Shown: positions 18,012 through 26,606, numbered from the stretch's first letter. The stretch is DNA of 64,000 bases from Marinobacter sp. THAF197a (GCF_009363275.1 NZ_CP045324.1:2790001-2854000); one strand, 5' to 3'. The notes: generated by a model from the letters alone, not told the origin. Numbers and translations are program-made.

Positions 18012-18140
18012 GGGGTCTGTCCCCAGCGGGGACTGACCCACCTTTGCCCGTCTGTTGCACAGAGCATGAACCCATGGGATCCAAAATGGGTCAGTCCCCG
18101 TTCGGGGACAGACCCTAAACAGACCCTAAACAGACCCCCT
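18012..18140. repeat. Family B dyad repeat, copy B2, overlapping the rlmE stop
   Basis: GGGTCTGTCCCC-AGC-GGGGACTGACCC, a spacer like that of B1, then GGGTCAGTCCCC-GTTC-GGGGACAGACCC, followed by an 11-base tandem (CAGACCCTAAA, about three units). The CTA of this tandem, read on the minus strand, is the TAG stop of rlmE, so repeat DNA forms the gene's 3' end. Confidence 0.88.
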
Positions 18141-18752
18141 AAACCCCTTACCAACCAGATAAACTTCCCGCGAGCGGGCTCGTGAGGAGTCGGGTTTTCT
18201 GACGACGACCTTGGTGAAGACTTCACGCATGGCTTTAACGTAGTCATCGTAGCCTTCGCCGTGGAAAACTTTGGCGACGAAGCTGCCTTTGGGCTTGAGT
18301 ACCTGGCAGGCCATGTCGAGGGCCAGTTCCACCAGGTACATGGAGGCGGCTTGGTCGGCGGCGTTGACACCGCTGATGTTGGGGGCCATGTCTGAGATGA
18401 CCACATCGGCCCTGGCGCCATCCAGTATCGCCATAATCTGGTCAAATACTTCCTGCTCGGTGAAGTCACCCTGGATGAATTCGACGCCGGCGATGGGGTC
18501 CATATGCAGGATGTCAGAGGCCACGACCCGGCCTTTGTGGCCAACCAGCTTGGCGGCAACCTGAGACCAGCCGCCGGGTGCCGAGCCCAGATCCACCACC
18601 AGATTGGTGGGCTGGATTAGCCGGTCTTTATCGTTGATTTCCAGCAGCTTGTAACTGGCACGGGAACGGTAACCGTCCTGTTGCGCTTGTTTCACAAAGG
18701 GGTCGTTAACGTGCTCTTCGAGCCAGCGGTTACTGCTTTTGGAACGGGCCAT
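18126..18752 (-). CDS. rlmE: RlmE (FtsJ/RrmJ) 23S rRNA U2552 2'-O-methyltransferase
   Basis: 208 residues, the family's normal length. The K-D-K-E catalytic set is visible: Lys35 (RASYKLLEI), Asp121 (ISDMAPN), Lys161 (VAKVFHG) and Glu196 (SREVYLV); the SAM site is VVDLGSAPGGWSQVA. It methylates the ribose of U2552 in the 50S subunit. The last residues and the stop codon lie in repeat B2, which probably replaced the original few C-terminal residues. It is divergent from the flavoprotein gene, the promoters sharing about 170 bases. Confidence 0.95.
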   Translation of the reverse strand: MARSKSSNRWLEEHVNDPFVKQAQQDGYRSRASYKLLEINDKDRLIQPTNLVVDLGSAPGGWSQVAAKLVGHKGRVVASDILHMDPIAGVEFIQGDFTEQEVFDQIMAILDGARADVVISDMAPNISGVNAADQAASMYLVELALDMACQVLKPKGSFVAKVFHGEGYDDYVKAMREVFTKVVVRKPDSSRARSREVYLVGKGFRGSV

Positions 18753-18922
18753 GGTTTGATATCTGCGTTACTGCGGAAAAAAGGCATTGTACGCTGCCAC
18801 CGGCGTTGCCGCAAAAGCACGGGCGCCTGACAAGTACCCATCTCCAAAGTACAATGGCGGCCATTCTGACTTTTATTCCAACCCTAATCCGCCGGGCAGT
18901 CGCCGGGCGGCCTGGACACACC

Positions 18923-20560
18923 ATGATTCGCGTTACCGAACTGGCTTTACCCCTTGACCACCCCGAGGCTGCCCTGAAAGCCGCGCTACTGCATCGCCTG
19001 AAACTGAAGGACGATGAGCTGCTGGATTTCACCGTCTTCAAGCGCAGCTACGATGCCCGCAAGAAGAACACCGAGATCAAGTTTGTTTACATCATCGACC
19101 TGACCGTACAAGACGAAGCCGCCGTGCTTGCCCGTTTTGCCGACGACACCCACGTGCGCCCGGCGCCGGATACCGCCTACTACCCGGTAGCGCAGGCGCC
19201 CGCCGGTTTGGAACAACGGCCGGTTGTGGTCGGCCTTGGCCCCTGTGGTTTGTTCGCGGCTTTGTTGCTGGCGCAGATGGGGTTCAGGCCAATTGTGTTG
19301 GAACGGGGCAAGGATGTGCGCCGGCGCACCAAAGACACCTGGGCGTTATGGCGCAAGAAGCAGCTTTCACCTGAATCCAACGTGCAGTTTGGCGAGGGTG
19401 GTGCCGGGCTGTTTTCCGATGGCAAGTTGTATAGCCAGATCAAAGACCCAAAGTTCTACGGCCGCAAGGTGATGGCGGAGTTCGTGAAAGCGGGCGCGCC
19501 GGAAGAAATCCTGTACGTGAGCAAACCCCATATCGGCACCTTCCGACTAACCGGGGTGGTGTCGAAGATGCGCGAGGAGATCATTCGCCTGGGTGGCGAG
19601 ATTCGCTTTGAACAGAAAGTCACCGACCTGCTGGTGGACAATGGCCAGGTAAAAGGGGTGGAACTGGCCAGTGGCGAGCAGCTGATGAGCCGGCATGTGG
19701 TGATGGCACTGGGGCACAGCGCCCGGGAGACGTTCCGCATGCTGCACCAGCGTGAGGTGTTCCTGGAAGCCAAGCCTTTCGCCATCGGGTTTCGGATTGA
19801 GCACCCGCAGAGCCTGATCGACCACGCGCGGCTGGGCAAATACGCCGGCCACCCGGCACTGGGGGCAGCGGATTACAAGCTGGTATACCACGCCAGCAAC
19901 GGCCGTGCGGTGTACAGCTTCTGCATGTGCCCAGGGGGCACCGTAGTGGCCGCCACCTCCGAACCGGGGCGAGTGGTTACTAACGGCATGAGCCAGTATT
20001 CCCGCAACGAGCGCAACGCCAACTCCGGTATTGTAGTGAACATTGACCCGAACAAAGACTTCCCGGGTGGCCCGCTGGCCGGCGTCGAACTGCAGGAACA
20101 GCTGGAAGCCAATGCCTATAAACTGGGCGGCAGCGATTACTGCGCACCGGGGCAATTGGTCGGGGATTTCATCGCGGGTAAGCCGTCTGAAGAACTCGGC
20201 GAGGTGGTTCCGTCCTACAAACCCGGTATTCGATTGGGCGACCTGGCCCCTTCCCTGCCCCCCTATGCCATCGACGCGATTCGTGAGGCCTTGCCCGCCT
20301 TCGGCCGGCAGATACGCGGTTTCGACCGGGCCGATGCGGTGTTGACCGGCATTGAAACCCGCACCTCCTCCCCCGTGCGCATCACACGCGACCGGGACAC
20401 TCTGCAAAGCCTGAACACCCGGGGACTTTACCCGGCTGGCGAAGGCGCAGGTTACGCGGGCGGCATTCTGTCTGCCGGGGTGGATGGCATCAAGGTAGCC
20501 GAAGCGGTGGCCAAGGCCATGATGGCTGATCTGGACACCGCCGGGAGCAATCCATCGTGA
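18923..20560 (+). CDS. NAD(P)/FAD-dependent oxidoreductase (COG2509-type)
   Basis: About 545 residues from the ATG at 18923 (MIRVTELALPLDHPE), the start that matches the conserved N-terminus; an earlier in-frame start at 18806 would add 39 unconserved residues. After an N-terminal cap domain (to about residue 90) comes a Rossmann FAD site (VVVGLGPCGLFAALLLA), then GGAGLFSDGKL and a C-terminal GLYPAGEGAGYAGGILSAGVDG. Substrate unknown; this family is described as an uncharacterised FAD-dependent dehydrogenase. Its TGA overlaps the GTG start of the methylase gene, so the two are translationally coupled. Confidence 0.87.
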   Translation: MIRVTELALPLDHPEAALKAALLHRLKLKDDELLDFTVFKRSYDARKKNTEIKFVYIIDLTVQDEAAVLARFADDTHVRPAPDTAYYPVAQAPAGLEQRPVVVGLGPCGLFAALLLAQMGFRPIVLERGKDVRRRTKDTWALWRKKQLSPESNVQFGEGGAGLFSDGKLYSQIKDPKFYGRKVMAEFVKAGAPEEILYVSKPHIGTFRLTGVVSKMREEIIRLGGEIRFEQKVTDLLVDNGQVKGVELASGEQLMSRHVVMALGHSARETFRMLHQREVFLEAKPFAIGFRIEHPQSLIDHARLGKYAGHPALGAADYKLVYHASNGRAVYSFCMCPGGTVVAATSEPGRVVTNGMSQYSRNERNANSGIVVNIDPNKDFPGGPLAGVELQEQLEANAYKLGGSDYCAPGQLVGDFIAGKPSEELGEVVPSYKPGIRLGDLAPSLPPYAIDAIREALPAFGRQIRGFDRADAVLTGIETRTSSPVRITRDRDTLQSLNTRGLYPAGEGAGYAGGILSAGVDGIKVAEAVAKAMMADLDTAGSNPS

Positions 20561-21327
20561 AGCTAGACGACATCAAGAAACTGCACCAGAAAAAATACCG
20601 CCAAGCCTTCGGGCATTTTCTGGTGGAGGGGGAGCATCTGGTGTTGGAGCTGGAGAAGGCTCGTGGGCAGGCACCTTCCACCTGGGGGCAAGCGCAGCTC
20701 TACGTAACCAGCGCCTACGTACACTGGAACAGCCCCTGGCCGAAGCACCTGATCAGCGACCGGCAAATGGCCCAGCTGGCCGACACCAAAACGCCTCAAG
20801 GTATTCTGGCGGTGGTACCAATGCCGCCAGCGTCAACGGAAAGCCCCGCCCCCGGTGAGAAAGCCGTTTACCTGCACGAAGCCCAGGACCCCGGCAATCT
20901 GGGCACCATCTTGCGCACCCTGGCCTGGTTCGGTGGCCTGCGCTGCCTGCTCAGCCCTGGCAGTGTCGACCCCTTCAACCCGAAAGTGGTCCGTGCCAGC
21001 ATGGGGGCGATTTTTCATGTGCCGATTGAAACCGAGGTGTCACTGGACACGCTCGCCAACCGCTATCCTCGCATCGCCTGCCTGGACATTGGCGGCGCCC
21101 CCATCGCCAATCCGGCTTTCGCAGAACACGACTGCTACCTGTTTGGCAATGAAGCCCGCGGCGTGCCGCAGGAAGCTTTGAATGAGCTAGCTGCCCAGCG
21201 CTTCACCATTCCCGGCGCTGCAAAGATCGAGTCCCTGAATTTGGCCTCTGCGGTAAACATGGCGGTTTATGAGCTGAACCGGAGCACCATCGCCAACGCT
21301 GCATCCCCCTTCAAGGCAAACCAATGA
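20557..21327 (+). CDS. SpoU/TrmH-family RNA 2'-O-methyltransferase
   Basis: 256 residues starting at GTG 20557, whose last two bases form part of the previous gene's TGA. An N-terminal L30e-like substrate-binding region (FLVEGEHLVLELE) precedes the SPOUT knot. Motif 1 is DPGNLGTILRTLAWFG, motif 2 LFGNEARGVP and motif 3 IPGAAKIESLNLASAVN, all intact, so SAM binding and catalysis are expected. The target rRNA or tRNA nucleoside cannot be inferred. It overlaps the following small gene by ATGA, forming a three-gene coupled unit. Confidence 0.9.
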   Translation: MKLDDIKKLHQKKYRQAFGHFLVEGEHLVLELEKARGQAPSTWGQAQLYVTSAYVHWNSPWPKHLISDRQMAQLADTKTPQGILAVVPMPPASTESPAPGEKAVYLHEAQDPGNLGTILRTLAWFGGLRCLLSPGSVDPFNPKVVRASMGAIFHVPIETEVSLDTLANRYPRIACLDIGGAPIANPAFAEHDCYLFGNEARGVPQEALNELAAQRFTIPGAAKIESLNLASAVNMAVYELNRSTIANAASPFKANQ

Positions 21328-21674
21328 TTCGCAAGTACGTAATCGGAACCCTTTCCCTCGGAGTATTCCTGGCCTTCATCCTGGCCATGGTGCTGATGGT
21401 GCAACTGCACCGCTACGGCATCGCCGTGGATGTGGCCCGCCTCGAAAACCTGCAGACCTGGGCCGGCGACGATGCCGAACGCCAGGCACAGATGCAGAGA
21501 TACTTCGAGCAGTGCATCGACAACCACCGGGATGTGGAAGACAAGCGCAGCCCAGAGCACATCCGGTCGCTGTACCAGTGCGCCGAAGAGCATGGTTCTG
21601 CCGAGATTGCCCTGATGGTGCGGCAGGCGCCTGAAACGGTGGAAGCCCCCGCGCCCCTGCGCTGGTTCTGGTAA
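21324..21674 (+). CDS. Small single-pass membrane protein of unknown function
   Basis: 116 residues; its ATG overlaps the methylase stop (ATGA). One N-terminal membrane helix (residues about 6-27) precedes a short soluble, Glu/Gln-rich domain with two cysteines (QCIDN, YQCAEE) probably facing the periplasm. I do not recognise the family. Tight coupling with a methylase and a flavoprotein suggests co-expression only. Confidence 0.7.
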   Translation: MIRKYVIGTLSLGVFLAFILAMVLMVQLHRYGIAVDVARLENLQTWAGDDAERQAQMQRYFEQCIDNHRDVEDKRSPEHIRSLYQCAEEHGSAEIALMVRQAPETVEAPAPLRWFW

Positions 21675-21679
21675 TTCAA

Positions 21680-21739
21680 GTTGGGGTCCGACCCCAGAAC
21701 ATTTGATGGGGTGAAATGTCTTGGGGTCTGACCCCAAAT
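21680..21739. repeat. Family A palindromic repeat, copy A5
   Basis: GGGGTCCGACCCC (one base off the usual block) - AGAACATTT - loop - GAAATGTCTT - GGGGTCTGACCCC. It begins about seven bases after the stop of the 116-residue gene and precedes the glutaredoxin-like gene. Confidence 0.9.
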
Positions 21740-21810
21740 TTTTAGCCGTGGTATCCTTGCCGCCCTATTTCCAGCAAATACGCCCATTTCCAAATAGTTT
21801 AGGTTTTAGT

Positions 21811-22197
21811 ATGCGAATGATTATCCGAGCTTTTTTCCGCCTGCTGCGGCTGGTTCTAACACCGTTTATGTTGCTTTCGGAGAAACTCAGTACACCGAAG
21901 GCCATCAGCCGCTCGCCTGAGCAGCAAGCAGAGATTGATAAAGCCACCGAAAACCTGGCGCTTTACCAGTTCCGGGCCTGCCCGTTTTGCATCAAGGTTC
22001 GCAAAGAGATGGCCCGGCTGGGCCTGAATATCGAGCTGCGTGATGCACAACACGACCCGGCGAATCGTGAGGATCTTTTGAATGGCGGTGGCGCCGTAAA
22101 AGTGCCCTGCCTGCTGATCACTGATGACCAGGGTGAGACGCAATGGATGTATGAATCTGGTGATATCAATGCCTGGCTGAATCGGCAGTTTGGATAA
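21811..22197 (+). CDS. Glutaredoxin/GST N-domain-like thioredoxin-fold protein
   Basis: 128 residues from the ATG at 21811; an earlier in-frame start at 21721 would begin inside repeat A5 and is unlikely. Residues 1-25 form a hydrophobic, probably membrane-associated helix (MIIRAFFRLLRLVLTPF). The thioredoxin fold follows, with the redox motif CPFC (FRACPFCIKVRKEM), the cis-Pro region KVPCLLI and a C-terminal YESGDINAWL as in GST N-domains. It should be a thiol-disulfide exchanger or glutathione-linked protein; no partner is evident. Confidence 0.82.
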   Translation: MRMIIRAFFRLLRLVLTPFMLLSEKLSTPKAISRSPEQQAEIDKATENLALYQFRACPFCIKVRKEMARLGLNIELRDAQHDPANREDLLNGGGAVKVPCLLITDDQGETQWMYESGDINAWLNRQFG

Positions 22198-22213
22198 ATA
22201 AGGGGTAATTACG

Positions 22214-22495
22214 ATGTTAAATGTAAACGAATACTTTGACGGCAAAGTAAAATCCATTGCCTTCCAAGGCGAGTCTCTGCCTGCAACCGTAGGTGTGATC
22301 AGTTCCGGTGAGTACGAGTTCGGGACCAGTCAAAAAGAAGTGATGACCGTTGTCAGCGGCGCGTTGACCGTTCAGCTTCCAGGTAGCGATAGCTGGACCC
22401 GCTACGGGGCTGGTGATGCCTTTGAGGTAGCGGCCAATACGAGTTTCAAGGTAAAGGCTGACGTAGATACCGCCTACTTCTGCACCTACGAATAA
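22214..22495 (+). CDS. ppnP: PpnP pyrimidine/purine nucleoside phosphorylase
   Basis: A 93-residue single-domain cupin, the normal size for the PpnP/YaiE (DUF1255) family. N-terminus MLNVNEYFDGKVKSIAFQ, then VGVISSGEYEFGTSQKE and YGAGDAFEVAANTSFKVK are the conserved blocks. The enzyme phosphorolyses several nucleosides to base plus ribose 1-phosphate. It starts 16 bases after the glutaredoxin-like gene and is probably co-transcribed; repeat A6 starts six bases after its stop. Confidence 0.93.
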   Translation: MLNVNEYFDGKVKSIAFQGESLPATVGVISSGEYEFGTSQKEVMTVVSGALTVQLPGSDSWTRYGAGDAFEVAANTSFKVKADVDTAYFCTYE

Positions 22496-22500
22496 CAACA

Positions 22501-22559
22501 CTGGGGTCTGACCCCAGAACATTTGGCGGGGTGAAATGTCTTGGGGTCTGACCCCAAAT
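22501..22559. repeat. Family A palindromic repeat, copy A6
   Basis: GGGGTCTGACCCC - AGAACATTT - loop - GAAATGTCTT - GGGGTCTGACCCC. It fills the gap between the ppnP stop and the DUF1622 stop of two convergent genes, with no other sequence between them. Confidence 0.92.
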
Positions 22560-22952
22560 TCACTCACCCTCGCCGTTGTGATCGGATAAACGGCCAGATT
22601 GTGCCGACTGGTGAGTTCGTTCCATTTCCCGCTCCAGAAAGTAGCTCAGCACCACCCTGATCAGTACAACAGCACCGAGCATGGCAATGTGCTCCCAGGC
22701 GGGCGCTATAACGCTTTTGATGATGTCTGCGCCGATGAAAATATCCAGCGCCAGCAGAAGATGAGCACCCAGGCGCTCACGAATACGGGCAGTTTTTCTC
22801 ACCAGCTTCGCGTGAGCGCCCCTGTGGCCTGCCAGCAGTGTGACGAAACGAATCACAGCCTCCGCAACACCCCAGGCAACAACGGCCACACCCAGCAGGC
22901 TTATCAGGTAGAACAACATCGTCACGATACGGACAGTCAGGTCTTCGAGCAT
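22560..22952 (-). CDS. DUF1622 family membrane protein
   Basis: 130 residues from ATG 22952, chosen for GGAG eight bases upstream; a longer frame to 23042 lacks such a site. Three hydrophobic segments (about 10-35, 60-80, 85-105) with a positively charged loop (KLVRKTARIRERLG) and motifs LLLALDIFIGADIIKS and VVLIRVVLSYFL fit the DUF1622 inner-membrane family. Function unknown. The C-terminus is hydrophilic and probably cytoplasmic. Confidence 0.82.
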   Translation of the reverse strand: MLEDLTVRIVTMLFYLISLLGVAVVAWGVAEAVIRFVTLLAGHRGAHAKLVRKTARIRERLGAHLLLALDIFIGADIIKSVIAPAWEHIAMLGAVVLIRVVLSYFLEREMERTHQSAQSGRLSDHNGEGE

Positions 22953-23053
22953 GAATTCTCCACGTCTGTGGGCATGGCATGCTGTTCGTAGTACAGCAAG
23001 TAGCTCAGATTGTAGCTGGTGTGAAAGGTTATCGCCGTACAAGTTGGAGCGAG

Positions 23054-23257
23054 TTATCTCCGGCGAGCTAACTGGCGGGCTGTAGTTGCCCCCGCTGAAC
23101 TGGACACCACCTCATTCGTTGATGCCGATTCCGCCCGACACTCCGAGGGCAACTTCATTTTCAGTCTCTTGTGCGGGTGGCCGCGATTGTAGTAGTTGAT
23201 CCATTCCGGCAACCTGACCATCACCGTGGCAGCATCAGGAAGATCGTTTAAGTGCAA
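23054..23257 (-). pseudogene. IS3-family transposase OrfB C-terminal fragment
   Basis: Only the end of an integrase-core transposase remains: EWINYYNRGHPHKRLKMKLP is the classical 'YN..RPH..L...P' tail. No catalytic DDE part is present upstream. The frame then runs on through GGTGTCCAGTTCAGCGGGGG, which looks like an IS terminal repeat, so the last residues are read-through. It marks the left edge of the glycan island. Confidence 0.7.
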
Positions 23258-23284
23258 ATAGTCCCATTTGAACGGTGTAGTGGT

Positions 23285-23400
23285 TCAATGAATCCGGACA
23301 CCAACGTAGGTGGTAAGATCGCCACCATAAACGAGGTGTCTGATGACCAGAACGCGCCTAATCGGCGAAGGTAGACACAATGAACGGTGAACTTAGGCGA
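23285..23400 (+). mobile_element. Probable IS3-type left end with truncated orfA start
   Basis: TGAATCCGGACACC, 50 bases of leader and ATGACCAGAACGCGCC resemble the terminal repeat and the MTRTR... start of an IS3-family orfA. The frame closes after about ten codons (…LIGEGR stop), so it is a remnant. The orientation is opposite to the OrfB fragment next to it, suggesting two insertions or a rearrangement. The rest of 22953-23454 shows no intact gene. Confidence 0.45.
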
Positions 23401-23454
23401 TGGCTCCGCACCGTTAAGCCAGACTTGGACCTTAACCTGGCAGAGGTACGGGTG

Positions 23455-24300
23455 TCAGCCCAGCCGTCTTGCAAAAACTGCTATGTAATCGGCCCTGTTT
23501 ACGAGAGATGCCCCCCATAAAAAAACGAAGCGAAGGCGCCCTCTCAAGCCGCGAAATCGGCCTACCCCTCTCTTGGGCAAAAATGTCCGGAGCTCCAACA
23601 CCTCAAAACCAGTATTTTCCAGCGCAAGCTCAAGGCTCCTTGGACAGAAAAATGTCTTATGGTGAAAACTCAAAAAATCTGGGGCCTGTTTGGGACTTAG
23701 AATCGCGGCGACTCTATCGTAGAAACTGCCAAACTGGAACGGAACCTCCACATAAAGAACGCCTCCGGGCCGCAGCCCCTCCCGTGCTTGCTCCAGCAAC
23801 CTCACTGGGTCATCGACATGCTCTAGGGAATGATTGAGTGTTATTGCATCAAATTTTTCAGGAGTAATCTCAATACGATCAATGTCCTCAACAGACAGCT
23901 GGCTGCGGTCGCCAACAAAGCAACTTGGATCAACGTGCCCATCTACCGCGAGTACCTCTTCAAAAGAGGCGCTCGCCTGTCGGACAAAATGCCCCATCCC
24001 ACAGCCAATATCCACAAGACTCGCTGACCCGGCTCCATAGGACACCAACTTTTCTATAATGTCTTGATAGTGATCCGAATTGGAGCGACTCTGTTTTTCA
24101 TAATCATAATCGGCGCCGGCGACTGAAAAATATTCATGATTATATAGATTATTAGGAGGCTCGCCGACAAGGAAGCTGGTCTTACAGTTTTCGCAAGTCA
24201 AAACTCTGCAATTAGTTTCACCAAGCGCTAAAAATCGAGTAAAGTTCTGGTTCTCCTTGCAGCGGCCCCCACAAATTTTACAATACGCCCCATTAAGCAT
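23455..24300 (-). CDS. Class I SAM-dependent methyltransferase with N-terminal zinc-ribbon
   Basis: 281 residues. The N-terminus has a four-cysteine ribbon (YCKICGG, then CENCKT) as seen in sugar- or lipid-linked glycan methyltransferases. Motif I is LVDIGCGMGHF (about 93-103), followed by ITLNHSLEHVDDP and LRPGGVLYVEVP. It probably modifies a glycan or sugar precursor of the neighbouring locus (inference). Its ATG lies only 13 bases from the oppositely oriented GT4 start. It is the first gene right of the IS remnants; AT content rises from here. Confidence 0.85.
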   Translation of the reverse strand: MLNGAYCKICGGRCKENQNFTRFLALGETNCRVLTCENCKTSFLVGEPPNNLYNHEYFSVAGADYDYEKQSRSNSDHYQDIIEKLVSYGAGSASLVDIGCGMGHFVRQASASFEEVLAVDGHVDPSCFVGDRSQLSVEDIDRIEITPEKFDAITLNHSLEHVDDPVRLLEQAREGLRPGGVLYVEVPFQFGSFYDRVAAILSPKQAPDFLSFHHKTFFCPRSLELALENTGFEVLELRTFLPKRGVGRFRGLRGRLRFVFLWGASLVNRADYIAVFARRLG

Positions 24301-24313
24301 TTAGCTCACCAAT

Positions 24314-25426
24314 ATGAAAAATGATCAGAAAAAAAAGATTGTCTGGATTCTTCTTCCGAATCTGAAAGTTGGGGGTGCAGAAGTCTTTCTCACTTCACTG
24401 GCAGCGGAGCTGCACTCTCGGTACGATTTTATCTTCTTCGTGAATGACAGCGAAGCAGAACTACACACACCAGGTCAGACTGTATACACACATGCCAACC
24501 CATGCCACTTTTTCTACAGACTGATCCGCCTCTCCTGGCTACAACCGCCGGATGTGGTGCTGAGTTCGATCATCGATATGAATCTCATAGCGTTAATTAT
24601 CAAATATGTTACTCCAGCAAGTATAAAGTACATAGTCAGGGAGGCCCTTCCTCTCCGTGAAGCTTCCTCACTTATGCGGGCTCCCAAACTATACTTGCGG
24701 CTGGCTCAAAAACTATACCCGAAAGCTGACGCAATCGTGAATCTCAGCAAGTCACTGCAACGAAGCCTTGAGATGACTATTCCAGGAATTTCGAACAGCA
24801 CAAAGACTGTAGTAATACCAAATGGAGTTACTGAGCGAAGAATGATAGCCAATGCTGGCGCGGCATGCTCGAGTACCACCATTGTCTCCATCGGCCGCCT
24901 AGAGTACCAAAAGGGATTCGATGCTTTAATTCGGGCATTTTCGGCTTTCCAAACTATGAGGCCACAGTATATCTTGAAGATAATTGGAGAGGGTAGCGAG
25001 CAAACCAATCTTGAAGCTTTGATAGCACATGAATCTAACGAGAAGTCTATTCAACTATGTGGAAAACTGAAAGATCCTATCTCGGAGCTGGCAACCGCCG
25101 CCTTTTTTGTCATGCCCTCACGATATGAGGGCTTATCAAACGCAATGCTTGAGGCGCTAGTAAATGGTGTCCCAGTTCTCGCAACGAAACGGGATACAAG
25201 TGCAGAGGAAATTATAACGACCCGGAATGGCGTTCTAATTGATTTCTGCGATGATCAAAAAATCCTTGATGGCCTTATGGAAATGGATCACAGATTGGCG
25301 CTATTCGATCGCGCAGAAATTGCCAAATCTGCTAGGGAAGAATTCAGTATCAAATCTTCCGCCAAATATTATCGAGATTTGATCGATGATATCTTGAACA
25401 GTGAAGAACCAGCATCACACCGGTGA
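24314..25426 (+). CDS. GT4-family glycosyltransferase
   Basis: 370 residues with a GT-B fold. The N-terminal domain starts IVWILLPNLKVGGAEVFLTS, and the C-terminal nucleotide-sugar domain has VSIGRLEYQKGFDALIRAF, IIGEGSEQTNLE and the E-x7-E motif region PSRYEGLSNAMLEAL. It should transfer a sugar from an NDP donor in glycan assembly. The only plus-strand gene in this block; its start is 13 bases from the methyltransferase start, and its last 77 bases overlap the flippase gene on the other strand. No clear Shine-Dalgarno is seen. Confidence 0.88.
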   Translation: MKNDQKKKIVWILLPNLKVGGAEVFLTSLAAELHSRYDFIFFVNDSEAELHTPGQTVYTHANPCHFFYRLIRLSWLQPPDVVLSSIIDMNLIALIIKYVTPASIKYIVREALPLREASSLMRAPKLYLRLAQKLYPKADAIVNLSKSLQRSLEMTIPGISNSTKTVVIPNGVTERRMIANAGAACSSTTIVSIGRLEYQKGFDALIRAFSAFQTMRPQYILKIIGEGSEQTNLEALIAHESNEKSIQLCGKLKDPISELATAAFFVMPSRYEGLSNAMLEALVNGVPVLATKRDTSAEEIITTRNGVLIDFCDDQKILDGLMEMDHRLALFDRAEIAKSAREEFSIKSSAKYYRDLIDDILNSEEPASHR

Positions 25427-26606
25427 AAGAGTATGTGAGTAAGGTGCCCAACAAAATCCCGTTAACACCATATAACGAACTTAACGCGAATGACACGACA
25501 GCATTAAAGCAAAGAGAACAACCGGAATAGACCAACACCACCTTGCTTTTCTTCATCCCCAGCAGGATTCGAACACAAATCATTCCGACAAACATAGAGG
25601 GCGCCGATGAAATTAATATAATTACTCCAAATATAAAGCTCTGATGACCTAGCCATTCTGATATCTCTAGTAAATTCACTACGAACTCTCCGAAATAAAT
25701 AACGAAAGAAATGCAAACAACACTCCATAGAGAAGCCGCAAAAAACCACTTCAGAAGCATAAAATCAAAATGGAGGAATTCTGAATTTTGTATTTTTCGA
25801 TTTACCTCAACATTTATAACTTGCATTACACCAATTGTCGGTACCAAGAGAAAAAGTGAGGCTATTCGCTCGATCACCTCTAATTGCGACAATGATCCCG
25901 TGACAAGGGTGCCTGCGATAAATCGATCGACCAAGGGGTTTAGCCCTGAAAGGGATGCACTCAACATGAACCAAAAGACACCCGAGACACCTACAACCCT
26001 CAAGGACTGATCCGATGACTGATGTAAGTAACGGGCCGCCGATTTTTTCAGTACAAACCACCTTAAAATATCAGCCACTAGAATAGAAAAATAAAATAAC
26101 AACGCGGCTATTTTGACATTATCCACCAATAAAACTGGGAACACCGAAACCCAACGAAAAACCCAGGTGATACCTGGAGTAACGAAATCCCCATGAAAAT
26201 ATGATTGTGAAACATAGAATGCAGAGGAAAGACCTATAGCCACCAGAAACATAGAAATAATGGCAATACATAGTGTATAAAAACCTATCTCCGGCGCGAG
26301 AAAGGCTACCAACATTAACGAAAAAAGTGATAGGGCAAGGATACTATTTCGCCATTTCACACTAGCTCTATTTATTTTACTTTCAGAAAAATCTGGAATA
26401 AAAGCATCTGAGGCAGCATTAGACAACGTCGTTCCCAGAAAAAAAACTATTGCAAGCGATAAAAACAGCAGATCGGAAGCCTCTGAACCACCGAACTTCC
26501 CGAGAAAGACTAGCGGAAGAATGAAATTTGGAGAGCGCCCCGCAAGCTGAGAAATTGTCGAGTAAAAGCTTTTTCTTATTACCAAGGTATCTCCAAAATG
26601 GCTCAC
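25350..26606 (-). CDS. Wzx/MurJ-like polysaccharide flippase
   Basis: 418 residues, apparent GTG start. About 12 hydrophobic membrane segments and few charged loops (LVIRKSFYSTISQLAGRSPNF at the N-terminus, SGLNPLVDRFIAGTL in the middle) fit the MATE/MOP flippase superfamily that moves lipid-linked glycan units across the inner membrane. The middle motif resembles MurJ-type proteins. The 3' end overlaps the convergent glycosyltransferase by 77 bases. Confidence 0.8.
   Translation of the reverse strand: MSHFGDTLVIRKSFYSTISQLAGRSPNFILPLVFLGKFGGSEASDLLFLSLAIVFFLGTTLSNAASDAFIPDFSESKINRASVKWRNSILALSLFSLMLVAFLAPEIGFYTLCIAIISMFLVAIGLSSAFYVSQSYFHGDFVTPGITWVFRWVSVFPVLLVDNVKIAALLFYFSILVADILRWFVLKKSAARYLHQSSDQSLRVVGVSGVFWFMLSASLSGLNPLVDRFIAGTLVTGSLSQLEVIERIASLFLLVPTIGVMQVINVEVNRKIQNSEFLHFDFMLLKWFFAASLWSVVCISFVIYFGEFVVNLLEISEWLGHQSFIFGVIILISSAPSMFVGMICVRILLGMKKSKVVLVYSGCSLCFNAVVSFALSSLYGVNGILLGTLLTYSFTGVMLVLHCSRYHRSNLDNIWRKI

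Noticed and set aside
23258..23454. A complete IS element at the island edge
   Set aside because: Only an OrfB tail and an orfA-like start in opposite orientations remain; no catalytic core lies between them.
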